64,000 bases of DNA from Elmis aenea (GCA_947652605.1 OX393581.1:12776640-12840639), one strand, 5' to 3'. Counted from the stretch's first letter, positions 44,506 through 55,669 are shown. The notes: a model not told the origin generated them from the sequence alone. Program-made: numbers and translations.

Positions 44506-45480
44506 GTAAGTCATATACGTTAGTGGTAATAGTAAAAAATTATTGTAATACATTTGCTCAAAAAGATCTAAAGTGTTTAAAAATTGGAAATTTACTTATG
44601 AAAGGAAGTTTTCTAATTTAGGCGTCATTTACTATTATTTGGAAATTGTCTTTGTTGTTCTCGCAAACCTTTTTTGAATTTTGCTGACGAAATGTATTTA
44701 TTTACTCTTAAATTAATAATAATCATAAGTTATCAATTAAAAATTATAAACAATTTGTATGAAATAATATCTCAACTAAATATAACTAGCAGATAGATTA
44801 GCTGGCATATTAGACCCAACTTTTAAAATACAAATTTGCTACTCATTTTGAGCTAAGATTTTGTCAAAAAAAATATCTAAGAGTGGAAAGATATAAAGAA
44901 AAATATGAAAGCAAACCAACTGACATGGCTTAGGCTTATTGTTAGACTTTTATTACATACGCCAAAAAATCGGTACGCAAAAATGGGATGAAAATTAAAA
45001 TTGATGAAAAAAGGAGTAAGCAGATGAATACCAAGAACAAAAAAGGAAAGCGCACTTCGCGGCAGACACTAAAAACAAGAAGAGTCAGCTGGAGACTTAG
45101 AGTAAGCCGACAATAGAAAAAAAAAAAATAGAAAAACATAATCAAGAACAAGGAAACCGAAAGATACAAGAGGACTCCATTAAGAATTTGAAGTAGATCT
45201 TATTCTTCATTAAATATATTACTTAATTAATTGTTTAACCATCTATAGGTATGAAGTTGGTTAAAGTTAAAAATATTTAAAATTAGTGCAAGATTACATG
45301 TTGCAATTTTCTGCAAAAAAAGTTTTACTGAATCAGTCCAAAAATCCGCTAACATATGTATAACGGGTATTAAGGAAAATTACCGTTTTAATTTTTACAA
45401 ACGACCTTGATAGATTTAAATTATAACAAATTCTAAACAATATCTTGTAAAATAGCCTTGAAAAATTTTACAAAAGCTTG
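44506..45480. other. unassigned sequence
   Basis: The 75-codon minus frame at 44,942-45,169 is low complexity (Phe/Leu/Ser). No gene is supported. Confidence 0.4.
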
Positions 45481-45484
45481 CCAT

Positions 45485-45875
45485 GGGTGGGTCACGATAC
45501 GTTGTCGCTAGAATTTGATTAAGGCTATGTTTACTGCATCAAAAACATCAAAACTAAATGTTTAGCAGAGTTATACGTGCCACATTTCCTTCGGAAAAAT
45601 AGGGGAAAAACTGAAAAGTTAAATAATGAACATAATTTTTGCGATCGCGTTGGCTATGAAACCGTCAAAGATAAAATCGAAATTCTTCTATTAACCGATG
45701 CGCGCATCCTTTGAAAGTAAAATGGTGTAAAGTTTTTAAAAAAATCTTGAACGGTTTCGGAGAAAAACGAGGCCTAGTGGCACTCTGCAAAACATTTAGT
45801 TTTGATGTTCTTGATGCAATAAACACAGCCTTGATCAGATTCTAGCGACAACATATCGTGACCTTTCCTGGTCAA
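45485..45875. mobile_element. small foldback element around a dispersed repeat
   Basis: Arms 45,487-45,585 and 45,778-45,873 are inverted (GGTCACGATACGTTGTCGCTAG against CTAGCGACAACATATCGTGACC, here cut for length). The ~190-bp loop (TTTTTGCGATCGCGTTGGC, GATGCGCGCATCC) matches, in reverse, the tandem units at 55.1-55.6 kb. Confidence 0.7.
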
Positions 45876-47236
45876 TTTTTTTTTAACGAACATTAATGTA
45901 TAGTTTAGTCAAAATCTAATAGTAAAGTAAGTAAGCTTCTTAAATATGTTAACATTTTAATACCCTTGGTAACATTTATTGATTTATCAAAGTCTAATAA
46001 ATCTCGCTACAGCAGTCATATTTTAAATTAAATTTTTATTAGGAGGGTTTATAAGGTACTGGTTCTATTGCTACAAAAATACATTTTAAAAGAAAAATTT
46101 GAAAACTGTGACTTATAATGTCGGGCAGTGTAAAAATGTATGCGATTTGTTCTCGTATGTTTTAATCTTTTTGTAAGTGCTTCTTGCTATTTTTTTAAAA
46201 ATAAATCAATTTAATAAGTGACACGCTACGGTACATTAAGTAAAATTTATTCTTTTTTAAGGGAAACATCAGAGTGGCTTTTTTTTCCTTAATATATGCA
46301 TTAAAAAAATAAATTACGGAAGTTGCGCGCGTGTACCCCCACGATACTTTATATAATTCACTCTCAAATTTGATCTGCGATATGATATAATTTTCAGTAA
46401 CAATGGCAACGTCAAATGTAATAAGGGGTGTGTTAAATTTATATATAAAGATGCTTTAACTGTCGCACTAGCGCTCCCTCTGTTTACACAAACTTAATAC
46501 TTATAATAGAGTGGCTTATAAAAACATTATGTGGCATGATACAAGTTGACAGCAGTCACTAACAGGATTAAACTCGTTCTATAAATACGCGGGGACGAAA
46601 ATTCTCATTGCAATAATTCTCGTTTTTCTGTTTGTTCGTTCTTATGCAACGTGGTCCGTTCTCGATTTTTAAACCCAGCTTATGCCATGTAGAGAAAAGG
46701 ATATGAAATATGTGGGAGGAAACAACAATAAACTTGGAGAGATTTATTAGAACGGAGGGTCGAATACTTCACATACCTCATACACAATATTGACCGTCGG
46801 GATATATAAACTACTAAGTAGACAGACTTAAAACTATGTATGAAATGCTAAGCGGATGTAAGAATGAAAATTTCTAGATGGCAGAGAGCCTCAGCTATCA
46901 GTTTTAAATTGTTAACTTAAATTAATGCTTCGTTATGCATTTGGGGTGATAATATGCAACTTTAGATTGAATAAAGTAAGTTTTATTAATTTTTGGTTGC
47001 AATAAAATTTGAAAACAAAATTTTTCGAACACAAATAGAATGTGCCATAACATTTAAACGTTAATTTGTTTTACGAAAGGTATAATCCTTATAAACTATC
47101 CTTTTTAATGTGTAGGTACTGTTGTACTTGTACGAGTTATAACCTAAAGTACAACTAATTTTGTGAACTCCTTCCGAAAGAAATTTTTTGTTTAATACTG
47201 TTTATAAAATGTTATATAATTTTAGTTGTTGTGTAG
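45876..47236. other. 1.4-kb unique sequence
   Basis: A TATAAATACGCGGGG stretch at ~46,581 looks like a TATA element followed by GC-richer DNA, but no open frame or exon follows. No repeat was recognised. Confidence 0.35.
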
Positions 47237-47862
47237 TATACAGGGTGTGTATAAATTGGCGAAAGCGCTACACGTGACGATGTTCTTCGTAATATTCTAA
47301 GTCGAAAATCTTGATACAAAAATGTTGTGCCATGCTTCCTATGGCCTCAGGAACAATTTAAAGAAAAAAAAAATTTGCAACATTGCATACATTGATTTGC
47401 GTTTGGACATTTTTTTATCAGCAATTTTTACTTAGGTATTTACAATTTTTGTTCGAACTAAAAGCCTTCAGTTCGTAACCATAGCTGCAAACTTTTGGGT
47501 ATCGTAAAACACAAACTAGAAATAATTACGAGAAAAACAGAGATGACAGCTAATGACAATGTTGCCATATGTATTTACATTCAAATCAGCGATTTACATA
47601 TTTTCAACACCAATTTTTGAAAGGAAAAACAATATCTAGTAAAAAATACTATTCGAAATTTATTTTTGTTCCAAATTGCAGCTTTTTCATTACCAAGTAT
47701 TAAATAATAACGCTTATTAAAGGACTAAATGTCAAAACTTTGAGGACCTCTTGCAGACACAGCAAGCATGGTACAACCTTTTCGTATCAAGATTTTCGAC
47801 TTAGAATTTTACGAAGAACATCGCCACGTGTAGCGCTTCCGCCAATTTTTACACACCCTGTA
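47237..47862. mobile_element. foldback TACAGGGTGTGTA element, complete
   Basis: Left TATACAGGGTGTGTATAAAT pairs with right ATTTTTACACACCCTGTATT. Arms share GGCGAAAGCGCTACACGTG and AATATTCTAAGTCGAAAATC. No coding sequence. A single-arm copy lies at 23,260. Confidence 0.88.
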
Positions 47863-48021
47863 TTTATATGTTATTTTGTTTCATTATTGTTTTTATTGAT
47901 CTATTACACGTTGTTATAAGTGGTATGCATAAGTTCTCGCGATCACCAATAGAGGACGTTAAATTCTTTGACATCTTAAAATCGGGCGTATTTCGTAAAG
48001 TACGTAATTTAAATTTCAACT

Positions 48022-48536
48022 ATGGCTCCAGATAAAGTTCACTGGTGTCACAGCCTTCTTTTCTCATTTAATTTAAATAAACCTAGAGCAAAAGTGAAGC
48101 GAATGATCGAACAAGCGCATGGAAAAGGCTGTTTTGGTAAAACAACAGTTCAAATCGGATACAAAAAGTTTAAAAACGTTAAAACTAGCTGTGAAGACAG
48201 ACCCAGAAGCGCAAGACCCCAAGAAACAGGTGATGATGCTCTTTAAGCTCTCCTAGATGTTGACGCTACCCAATTAACAAATAAATTGGCCACACAGCTA
48301 GGAATTAATCAGTCAACTGTCTTACGCAAGCTGCATGCAATGTGAAAGATTCAAAAAGTTGTGAAATGGGTCAGTTATCAGAACGCAACGGTTACCAGAG
48401 ATTGACAACAAGCATCGCTCCTCTTGCCCGACATAAAAAAAACCTTTTCTCGTTGATGAAAGAAACCATCTTGCAATTTAAGCGATATTTGACTGTACTA
48501 CTAAACGTTGAAACGAACATAAAAAACTTACGGTAG
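48022..48536 (+). pseudogene. mariner transposase N-terminal half, broken
   Basis: The + strand encodes HWCHSLLFSFNLNKPRAKVK, GKTTVQIGYKKFKNVKTSCE and DRPRSARPQETGDDAL (first HTH and the dkpRsGRPse linker), stop, then LDVDATQLTNKLATQLG and INQSTVLRKLHAM (second HTH), stop, then VVKWVSYQNAT, in place of the usual KlGkWVPHeLte. The catalytic Asp residues should come next, but the sequence leaves the family at ~48,540. Three or more stops show it is dead. It is a different mariner lineage from the one at 36.5 kb. Confidence 0.75.
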
Positions 48537-48539
48537 CGA

Positions 48540-48894
48540 CTAAACCAATTTCCCAACAACTAAATTCACAACAGTTTTTCGTCATAGTTACCAAATTCAA
48601 TGATAATAGTAATAGATTGTCTTATACTTTAATTAGAAGTATAAACCATAATTTTTTGTGTTAGAAGAGTCTAGTATTTAACAATTAAAAAATATTAAAA
48701 TGAAAATTTTCTGCTGAAATGTTGAGAACTATGAAATTTATTATATGATTAGCAAAAAAGATGACAAAGCTCATAGTAACAGAATTCTGATTGTTAAAGT
48801 TAAAAAAAAGCTGCATTTCTTTAAGTAACTTGGACATAAGTAAAAGGAAAGTTATTTTTTTATGAATATATTTTTCGCAGCTAGCCTTCCGGTT
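48540..48894. other. unassigned sequence
   Basis: Nothing recognisable. Confidence 0.4.
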
Positions 48895-48902
48895 GTTTGC
48901 GG

Positions 48903-49167
48903 TAGTGGTTCTAAACCTTTTAGTAGTCGCGGCCCCCTAAATATCCTAAAATATTTTCGCGGCCCCCTAGTCTGTAGTAAAAAAAAGATTACAATTTATT
49001 TAAGAAGACATCTCTCCAATGGTTTGAGTAAAATAAGGAACAAAAAAATTTTTTTTTAAGATTACAAATTTTAAAAAGTAAAATCGTTTTATATATTTTT
49101 CGCGGCCCCCCTTAAAATCTCTCACGGCCCCCCCAGAACGCCGTGGCCCTCCGGTTAAGAATCGATG
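48903..49167. mobile_element. hAT-type MITE, 265 bp (GTGGTTCT ends, CGCGGCCCCC repeats)
   Basis: TAGTGGTTCTAAACC on the left pairs with GGTTAAGAATCGATG on the right. Flanks GTTTGCGG (48,895-48,902) and GTTTACGG (49,168-49,175) form an 8-bp duplication with one mismatch. CGCGGCCCCC occurs repeatedly inside. The flanking CGGCACAC..GCCGCGGCACACAG suggests it landed in an older MITE. Confidence 0.75.
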
Positions 49168-49199
49168 GTTTACGGCACACTACGTTGCCGCGGCACACA

Positions 49200-49733
49200 G
49201 ATTGAAACACATTGCAGTAGTCAAAGTTGTGTCAAATATACTGTTCACCACAAAACTAGATTTTTTTAAACTTTGATGTTTATTAAAAGTTTCTAATTTA
49301 AGTTGGGTTACACATCGCAGAGAGTTATTTATGTTAAGCATAACTTTATTTTGTATGGCGTGCGTAACTGCAATAAATTTTTCGTATTGCCCAACGTTCT
49401 ATATTCGCCCTTTTTTTAATGCCGGGTTGTAAATTCTGTTATATACGGGTACATACATAATTTTCGCTTATTATCAGCATTATCGCCACAAATACAACTA
49501 ATCCGTTTTGTTCAGGAGCGTACTAAAAATATTCCTGAACATAAAATTCGTTGTGTTTCTTTCACTGTTAATAATTATTTTTATATATATTAGAGAATTA
49601 GGCCTACTTATATTTTTTTGCAGCCACGCAACATTAAAGATCTCAAATCTGTAACCAATGAAGAGATAGTTGTCTTGAAGCTGAAAGCCAACAAAATCCT
49701 TTGAAATAGAAGTAATTTTTAATAAACTTTATG
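49200..49733. other. unassigned sequence
   Basis: Nothing recognisable. Confidence 0.4.
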
Positions 49734-50320
49734 TATACAGGGTGTTCCATTTATCGTAAAGAGCATGAGGATCTCGTTAACGGTAAAAGATACAGACTTG
49801 GTTAAATGTGTGAAAATGATGTATGATTTAAGAGTAACTATTCTATAAAAAAAAGATAAAAAAAATAATTGTTTTTGCGCTAGTGATAAAAAACAAACAA
49901 ATGACGTTTTCAATTTTTGGTTTCAACTTACACTTTTTTTGTGTAAATTTGAAATTTATTAATAACTTTTATCTATCTTCATTTGTTTTTGATATTTTAA
50001 TATCAACTTTCTTATTTTAAATACAGGTTGTAGTTGGCTGTGATGCCATCAAAAAGATGATATTTTCTCGTTTTATTAATGCATGGGTTGTTAGGTTTAT
50101 CTTTCAAAATAAGTAAGTTAAGGGTAGTTCACACGGTGACACTAGTGTCGTGACATCAAATGTTACGACATCGCTTGATATTCGGTGTCGCGGCACTGGG
50201 TATTTACTTGCAAAATCATAAATTTGAGCTTCGCGACATCAAAATAAAAATGGCCGCTCTGTATCTCTTACCGCTTACGAGATCCCCATGCTATTCAAGA
50301 TAACTGGGACACCCTGTATA
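49734..50320. mobile_element. foldback TACAGGGTGTTCC element
   Basis: Left TATACAGGGTGTTCC and right GGGACACCCTGTATA. The shared box is in both arms (ATCTCGTTAACGGTAAAAGA; TCTTACCGCTTACGAGATCC). The same family as 2,514 and 59,703. Positions ~50,120-50,255 (AAGGGTAGTTCACACGGTGACACT onward, GTGTCGTGACATCAA repeats) look foreign and may be a fragment of another element. Confidence 0.8.
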
Positions 50321-50820
50321 CATATGTATTATAAAATGAATCACTTAAAAATTAAATAATTCAAAAATGTATTAACAGATATATTTGCAGTTCATGTGTA
50401 AAGAGCTCTATTACAGGCAGTCTTTTATCTTGGTGCTTTAGTTATTATTTTTTTGTTTTTCTAAATAAAAAAGACAACTAAAAAAGAGGTACCATATAGA
50501 ATTGTTTGAATACTTATTGAATATATATATTGTATTTAATAACTAAAGAAACCTAATATCTTTCACCCTTGGTTTTCAAAGATATTGTTGGGTATGGTGC
50601 ACCTGCGCTATAAATCTCGGAGACGCAACTAAAACCTAAGTTTGGAAATAAAACAAAACAAGTGAATGTATAACAATAGATTGGTTTACAAAAGCTTCCC
50701 TTTCTTACCTGTTCCAAGAGATCTGCCTGAAGTAAATCCAGAAGGGCACTCTTTTAAATTTTAATGGATAATCAGGACAACTTATAAAGCCACGTATGCT
50801 TTAAGGCAGAATCTTATATA
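50321..50820. other. unassigned sequence
   Basis: Nothing recognisable. Confidence 0.4.
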
Positions 50821-50822
50821 AC

Positions 50823-51305
50823 AGGTAAGTAAGTAAGTAAGTTAGCTTTATTTAGCAATTGCTATTACATTGTAACATAATTTAATAATAGTAAATATAA
50901 TAAAAATAAAAATAAAAATAAAAATAAAAATAAAAATAGAATGAAATAAAATAAAAAATCTAAAAATCTTCTAAATTCTAAGTATCTAAGATAACAGTTT
51001 AATAGCGTTCTAATACGTACTCCTTAATTGATTTAATACCCTTCTTATAATTATTACATATTTTGATTTGATGCGGCATATTATTAAATATTTTAAAACC
51101 TTGATAAAATAATGAACGAGCAGTTTGACTTTTAGTACATTTCTCTATAACGAAATTAAGCCTATTTCTAGTTTTATAACTGTGTATCTCATGGACTAAT
51201 TTTACATTTTCATACAGATATTTTGGTGTTTTTTGTAGTTTAATTTTTAAAACTAGCTCTTATGTTCTAAATATTATTCTCTGATTAATACTCATAAATT
51301 GAAGT
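50823..51305 (-). mobile_element. LINE 3' end with (ACTT)n tail
   Basis: On the minus strand a C-terminal RT-polyprotein tail is followed by a short 3' UTR with (TTTTTA)n, then ..AAATAAAGCTAACTTACTTACTTAC, ending in a four-base tandem tail typical of some LINE clades. The 5' side fades at ~51,305. Confidence 0.7.
50999..51300 (-). pseudogene. LINE polyprotein C-terminal segment
   Basis: Minus-strand reading TLQFMSINQRIIFRT, stop, then QKTPKYLYENVKLVHEIHSY, KTRNRLNFVIEKCTK, SQTARSLFYQGFKIFNNMPH and YKKGIKSIKEYVLERY before the stop at 50,999. It matches the end of many insect LINE proteins (H.y.TR....f..p......s.F..G..lyN.LP..ik......fk..lk.yll). RT itself is absent. One in-frame stop; otherwise well kept. 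Confidence 0.7.
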
Positions 51306-51599
51306 GTATTTAACATAACCTTGATAGGGGAAAGAATTAAACACTTTTACGAATAAGGGAGGTTGTGTTTTGATTTCCAGGAAATATTCAAAAGACTGTT
51401 GCTGTCTAGACTCCAGACATCAAAAAGTAATAGAATTAAATGGTAAGGTTGCTAATAATATCGTATTATTCTTGCATAAGTATAAAGATTATTTACAAAT
51501 CAATAACAATTGTTTCAAAAAGTGCTAAGTGTTAAACATTGTCGAATTCAGAATAAAATGCTCTACAAATTGGCGTTAAAATCAGATATAGCGTCTATA

Positions 51600-51930
51600 A
51601 GAAAAAATTTACCTGATATGGTTTAAAAAAAGCTAAAGGTCGCATGAAAAATATTATTGAGGATTCTGATTCCTTGCAAAAAGTGGCCATAAAAAAGTTT
51701 TTACAGAAATGAAATTCGACATCAACTGAAAAAGTTGCTGGCAAAAAACAAAAATCCACTTTTTTACTGTTTCCCCTATATCTCAAAAACTAAAGAAGCT
51801 GGATAAGTTCTGTTTGCGCCAAATTATTAAGCACCTGAATGTACAACTTTGCCCTAATTTAACCGAAGTCGTAACTCTTACCGTTTACAAGATCCCTATA
51901 GTGGCCCTCGAAAAACGAGAACTCTGTACA
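51600..51930. mobile_element. degenerate right end of a TACAGGGTG element
   Basis: CTCTTACCGTTTACAAGATCCC followed by GAACTCTGTA at ~51,925 keeps the shared box at the usual distance from a decayed terminus. The left end is not found. Confidence 0.4.
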
Positions 51931-52309
51931 CATATAATATAGAATTGAAGCGCTAACAAATGACCAACCAATATTTATTTATATATCGATATTACAGTCT
52001 TAAGTAGTTAAAGGATTAATATAATGTCGCTTAAAAGGTGGGTACACACACAACTGCAAGCTTGACAAGCATGCATGATCAATCATTTTGTACAAGCATG
52101 CTTGAGCGTCTGCAGCATCATTTTGCGCAAGCATTTTGTTTGTACAAGCTGCTTGAAGATTGATAGAATTTTGATTATGCATGCTTGACAAGCCACACGG
52201 GCGCAAGCAAAACTGAAGGTGTGTACCGAGGATGTGCAAGCTTGTCAAGCGAACGTCAGTCGTGAGTGATCTCTGTGGGTGTTAACATCATGTCTAGCGA
52301 TTGAAAAAA

Positions 52310-53046
52310 GATGAAAAACCGTGAATTGCTTGCAGATTTCATTATGTGCATACCAAAGTCAGCCATATTTACAGCATCTTGTAAATAGCATGGCAGGTTT
52401 TGGAAAATATGTGGCTTGGTGCCTGTGGTGAAATTATGGTTCGAATATTTGAGGTCCTCTTAATTCCTTCCAGTCGCGAGAAATCGTAATGTTGCTGTTA
52501 ATCTTTCGTGGGGTGCAGTGGCGTAGGCAGGATGCTACCATGGGGGGGTTAATAAACGCAAAAAAAAGCTGAGGACCTATTTTTTTAGGTCACCGCTCTC
52601 TTTGTTTTTTAGCAGCAGGATGTTTCATCAAGGAGGGGGGTTAATAAACGGTAAAAAGAGCCGAAGACCTTTTTTAAGCACAAAATTTACAATTCTCCAG
52701 CTCTACAATGCTTATTGCGAACCTATGGGGGGGGGTTGACCCCCCTCTTCTGGCCTACGCCACTGGTGGGGTGATATAGCTTCTCTCATGATCGTATCCT
52801 TATTTTTAATTAAAGGTGTTACGAGTGACTAAAGGTTCAAATAAAATTCTTTTCATTCATTCTGAGATAGTTATGCCAATCACGCAGATATATCTTCAAC
52901 TCACTCAGTAAGTTAATGTGGGAATAAGTTTTCCTTTTCATTAACCAGTCTTTACACCACACACCACGTTTTTTCTTTTGCGTTTTTTTCTTGTACACAA
53001 GGACAAAAGCAGCCATAGCGAGCGCATCGTCGTCCGAGCTCGACAT
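52310..53046 (-). pseudogene. Harbinger (HARBI1-like) transposase N-terminal half
   Basis: From ATG at 53,046: an acidic start (MSSSDDDALAMAA), a basic run (KKKTQKKKRGVW), then WLMKRKTYSHINLLSELK and NYLRMNEKNF, the usual HARBI1-like opening (W.r.Wl..R...g.y..Ll.EL...d...y.nflRm...tF). After a frameshift PLIKNKDTIMREAISPH is cut precisely by a hAT MITE, and the frame resumes HERLTATLRFLATGRN, stop, EDLKYS. Joined, this is the conserved '.l..kdt.mReaIsp.eRL..tLRfLAtG..y.dL.'. The DDE catalytic half is deleted. It encodes no active enzyme. Confidence 0.82.
52516..52765. mobile_element. hAT MITE, 250 bp, TSD GTGGGGTG
   Basis: It starts CAGTGGCGTAGGCAGG and ends TGGCCTACGCCACTG. GTGGGGTG at 52,508-52,515 and 52,766-52,773 is an exact 8-bp duplication. 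Two GGGGGTTAATAAACG units lie inside. It belongs to the same family as the MITE at 15,526. Confidence 0.93.
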
Positions 53047-53584
53047 ATTCCAAGCACAAACTGACGCTTGTCAAGCATGCTTGAACCGTGTGGTGGCGAA
53101 GGGCAAATTGTGCATGCTTGAACAAAATGATTGATCATGCATGCTTGTCAAGCTTGCAGTTGTGTGTGTACCCACCTTTTTTTATTATATTACTGTGGTT
53201 GCGTGTAATATTAGGCTGTCGTTGATCATTTGATATGCAGTGTAGGTCAGTTATATTAATTTTTAACAGAAAAATTACGACCATTCGGTCTATTTTTGAT
53301 ACTTTAATATTTCTGATAAACATTCAAATAAAATTATGTTTTACCTTGCATCAAAGAGATTGGAATTATGAGACCTTTAACGTGGCCTAAACAGTTCTTA
53401 TGTTTTTACGGATAATTTCAAAAGAAAACTGTGATATTGACAGATCATGCAATACAAATTAATGCTTGTAAAAAACAAACATTATTGCATTATTAATCAA
53501 GATTGACCACTGAGTAACGTTAAGTGCTTATGTCGTAAGGGTTATCAGAGCTTGGTTTAAAAAATCCATATTGCTTGCTATTTA

Positions 53585-53668
53585 TTACAATCTAATACTC
53601 ATTGATTTTTTTGTTTCAGGTAAGCCCCAAATCATTTAATTATGAAGTTTGTTTGCGGCTGGTAAGTA
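53585..53668 (+). promoter_or_regulatory. candidate recursive splice site (ratchet point 2)
   Basis: A branch-point-like TCTAATACTCATTG, a pyrimidine tract (GATTTTTTTGTTTCAG) and AG at 53,618-53,619 are directly followed by GTAAGC at 53,620. A strong donor, GTAAGT, begins at 53,662 and delimits a 42-nt cryptic exon. The design is the same as at 8,973. The alternative is a true small exon: ATG at 53,642 would encode MKFVCG and end in phase 2, the same phase as the other site. Confidence 0.55.
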
Positions 53669-54421
53669 GGCTATTTAAAACATCACGCTAACGTTCAAGA
53701 TACAACGCCCTGTTGTTTACTAATCTATTTTAATTTCACATGAGAAAAATGTAGCTTAACTGGAGTTAAAGTTTTCATCGCCTAATGTTCAGTCCGGAGT
53801 ATGAAATTAAATTATAACGGGATAACAAACGAATTTAAAACGTCTTGTGGCACTATTATATTTATTACTTTAATTTGAGCGCTTCTACACCCCATATTAA
53901 ATGCACATTATCGTGTCACGTGCAATTAATGACTTTGTATAATAGGATGCAACGTCTTAACCTGCATAGCAAACAAAGATAATATCACTGCATAAAGCTA
54001 TCTAGCACCGACGGTTTTTTGTTGATTCCAGTGTAATATCAAAATAAATTACTGGAAAATGTTAGACGGGTTTTTGTTTTGTGGTATGTAAATTACGAAA
54101 ATGGCTTCCTATAATTTATCTATCATTTGCTTGATAGCATCTTTGTTGTTTACTGTATTTCATGTTGTAGCAATACTTGTTTAATGTACCGGTTGCAGGT
54201 TTAATATTTACGACAACTTTATAATCTTTAAGTATTAATTTTTATTAAATATTTAATTCTGTAGTTAACAATTTAATTTTTCGAAATAAGCTTTTCGACA
54301 ATTCTAAAAAAAAAAACACACGTTTAACAAACTTTTTGTGAAAAGTTTTAGCACAGGTCGACGTTTTTCGGTTCCTTTACGCCAAGGGGAGCCAACTAGT
54401 TTATTGTTGCAATATACTTTT
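53669..54421. other. unassigned sequence
   Basis: Presumed intron downstream of the splice signal. No feature recognised. Confidence 0.4.
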
Positions 54422-55074
54422 TATACAGGGTGATTGAACTTATATGAACGGTATAAAAAACTCGCAGCATATCGCGTTTTCTTCGTCATTAAAGTTCATT
54501 TTTACGAATTTACTAATGTGACAAGTGACAAACTCTCAAAACTTTTAGTTTGTTGATTGGTTGTCATGGAAACAACATAAACTACAACGACCGGCCTACC
54601 TGATTTATAATGGTTTTTGTTTAAAACCCTATTTTTTAAATTTGACAATGAATAAAGAAGTAAAATACCACGTGTGATACATCAATGGATTCAGAAAAAT
54701 AAATGCTATTTGATTATGTATATAGCAAAAATTGCGCCCATAAGAGAAAACAAAGTTGGTTGTCATAAAACAAAAACGAATGGATTTGGGAAAAATTTGT
54801 GGCCACCATCCGACTCGACTTAAAAAGTTGCTTGGGCAATGTTTTTACACATTTGAAATATTTCATACTCCAAAGGAGTTATAGACGATTTTCAAAAATC
54901 GTATTTTCCGTTTTTTTCCAATTTTCTCGGATACCGTTTGAGATATTGCCAATTTATCTTCAGATTGTTATTGAGCACAAAATTTAGCAACTTTGCCAAA
55001 TTTAAACCTATATTCTAGCTACTATAATAAGCGAGATCCCCATGCTTAAACTCGAATTTCAATCACCCTGTATA
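54422..55074. mobile_element. TACAGGGTGATT element, one arm plus both ends
   Basis: It starts TATACAGGGTGATTGAAC and ends TTTCAATCACCCTGTATA. The body matches the right half of 17,782-19,227 (GCAGCATATCGCGTTTTC, AACTACAACGACCGGCC, ATAAGCGAGATCCCCATGC). It keeps the beginning of the transposase region only. TA flanks. Confidence 0.85.
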
Positions 55075-55129
55075 CAATGTTAATCACGAGCTATCAACCA
55101 AATTCACGAATTTTCGAACGAACCTGGAG

Positions 55130-55625
55130 GAGTTTGTTTTTCGCGTTTTTACCGGATCCGTTAGACCTATTTTCAAAAACTTTAAACCCTTACTCGCAAA
55201 GGATGCGCGCATAAGCAACTCGAGGAGTTTCGATTTTTTCCCGCTAGGTTTCATGACCAACGCGGCCGCAAAAATTCTTATTTTTAATCGTAATTTTCGG
55301 GCGACCGTGAAGGATAATACAATCAAACAAAAGTGTACATTTACACATCGCCAGATGCAGCCATCTTTTGGCTACATTTTGAGACCGAAAAAAAAAGGTT
55401 TAGAATCAAAACACCCTAAGTGTTATTCGATTTTGAACGAGCTTCGAGGAAAATCCAGAACTGGTAAACGTATTTTTTAAAACTTTGCACCGTTTTTTTT
55501 TTGCAAAGGATACACGCATCGGCAAATAAAAGGGTTTCGATGTTATATCGGACGATTCCATGGCCAAGGTGGTCGCATAATGGCCATTTCTAAGCACTAT
55601 TTTCCAGCGACCTTAAAGGACGTGA
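55130..55625. repeat. two diverged ~307-bp tandem units
   Basis: GCAAAGGATGCGCGCAT near 55,197 and GCAAAGGATACACGCAT near 55,504 start matching blocks. Each is followed by GGTTTCATGACCAACGCGG or CGATTCCATGGCCAAGGTGG, then TTTTCGGGCGACCGTGAAGG or TTTCCAGCGACCTTAAAGG. A third unit lies inverted at 45,620-45,740. Frames on either strand have no domain. Confidence 0.6.
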
Positions 55626-55669
55626 AAACTGTAGAAAATGCAGTGATTATCTGTTTGTTTGAGAAAGAT

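Larger units (their letters stand above)
52033..53184 (-). mobile_element. Harbinger-type transposon, internally deleted, with hAT insertion
   Basis: AAAGGTGGGTACACACACAA on the left and the matching TTGTGTGTGTACCCACCTTT on the right are inverted for ~57 bp, and are followed by many CAAGCATGCTTG palindromes. The 3-bp target duplication is ambiguous in the T run. It carries the N-terminal half of a Harbinger transposase on the minus strand; the catalytic half and second gene are missing. Confidence 0.8.

Noticed and set aside
46575..46600. TATAAATACGCGGGG as a core promoter
   Set aside because: No transcript, exon or open frame follows. One TATA-like word in A+T-rich DNA is weak evidence.
50815..50845. 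ACAG|GTAAGTAAGTAAG as a recursive splice site
   Set aside because: There is no pyrimidine tract. The GTAA repeat is the terminal (ACTT)n tail of a minus-strand LINE.
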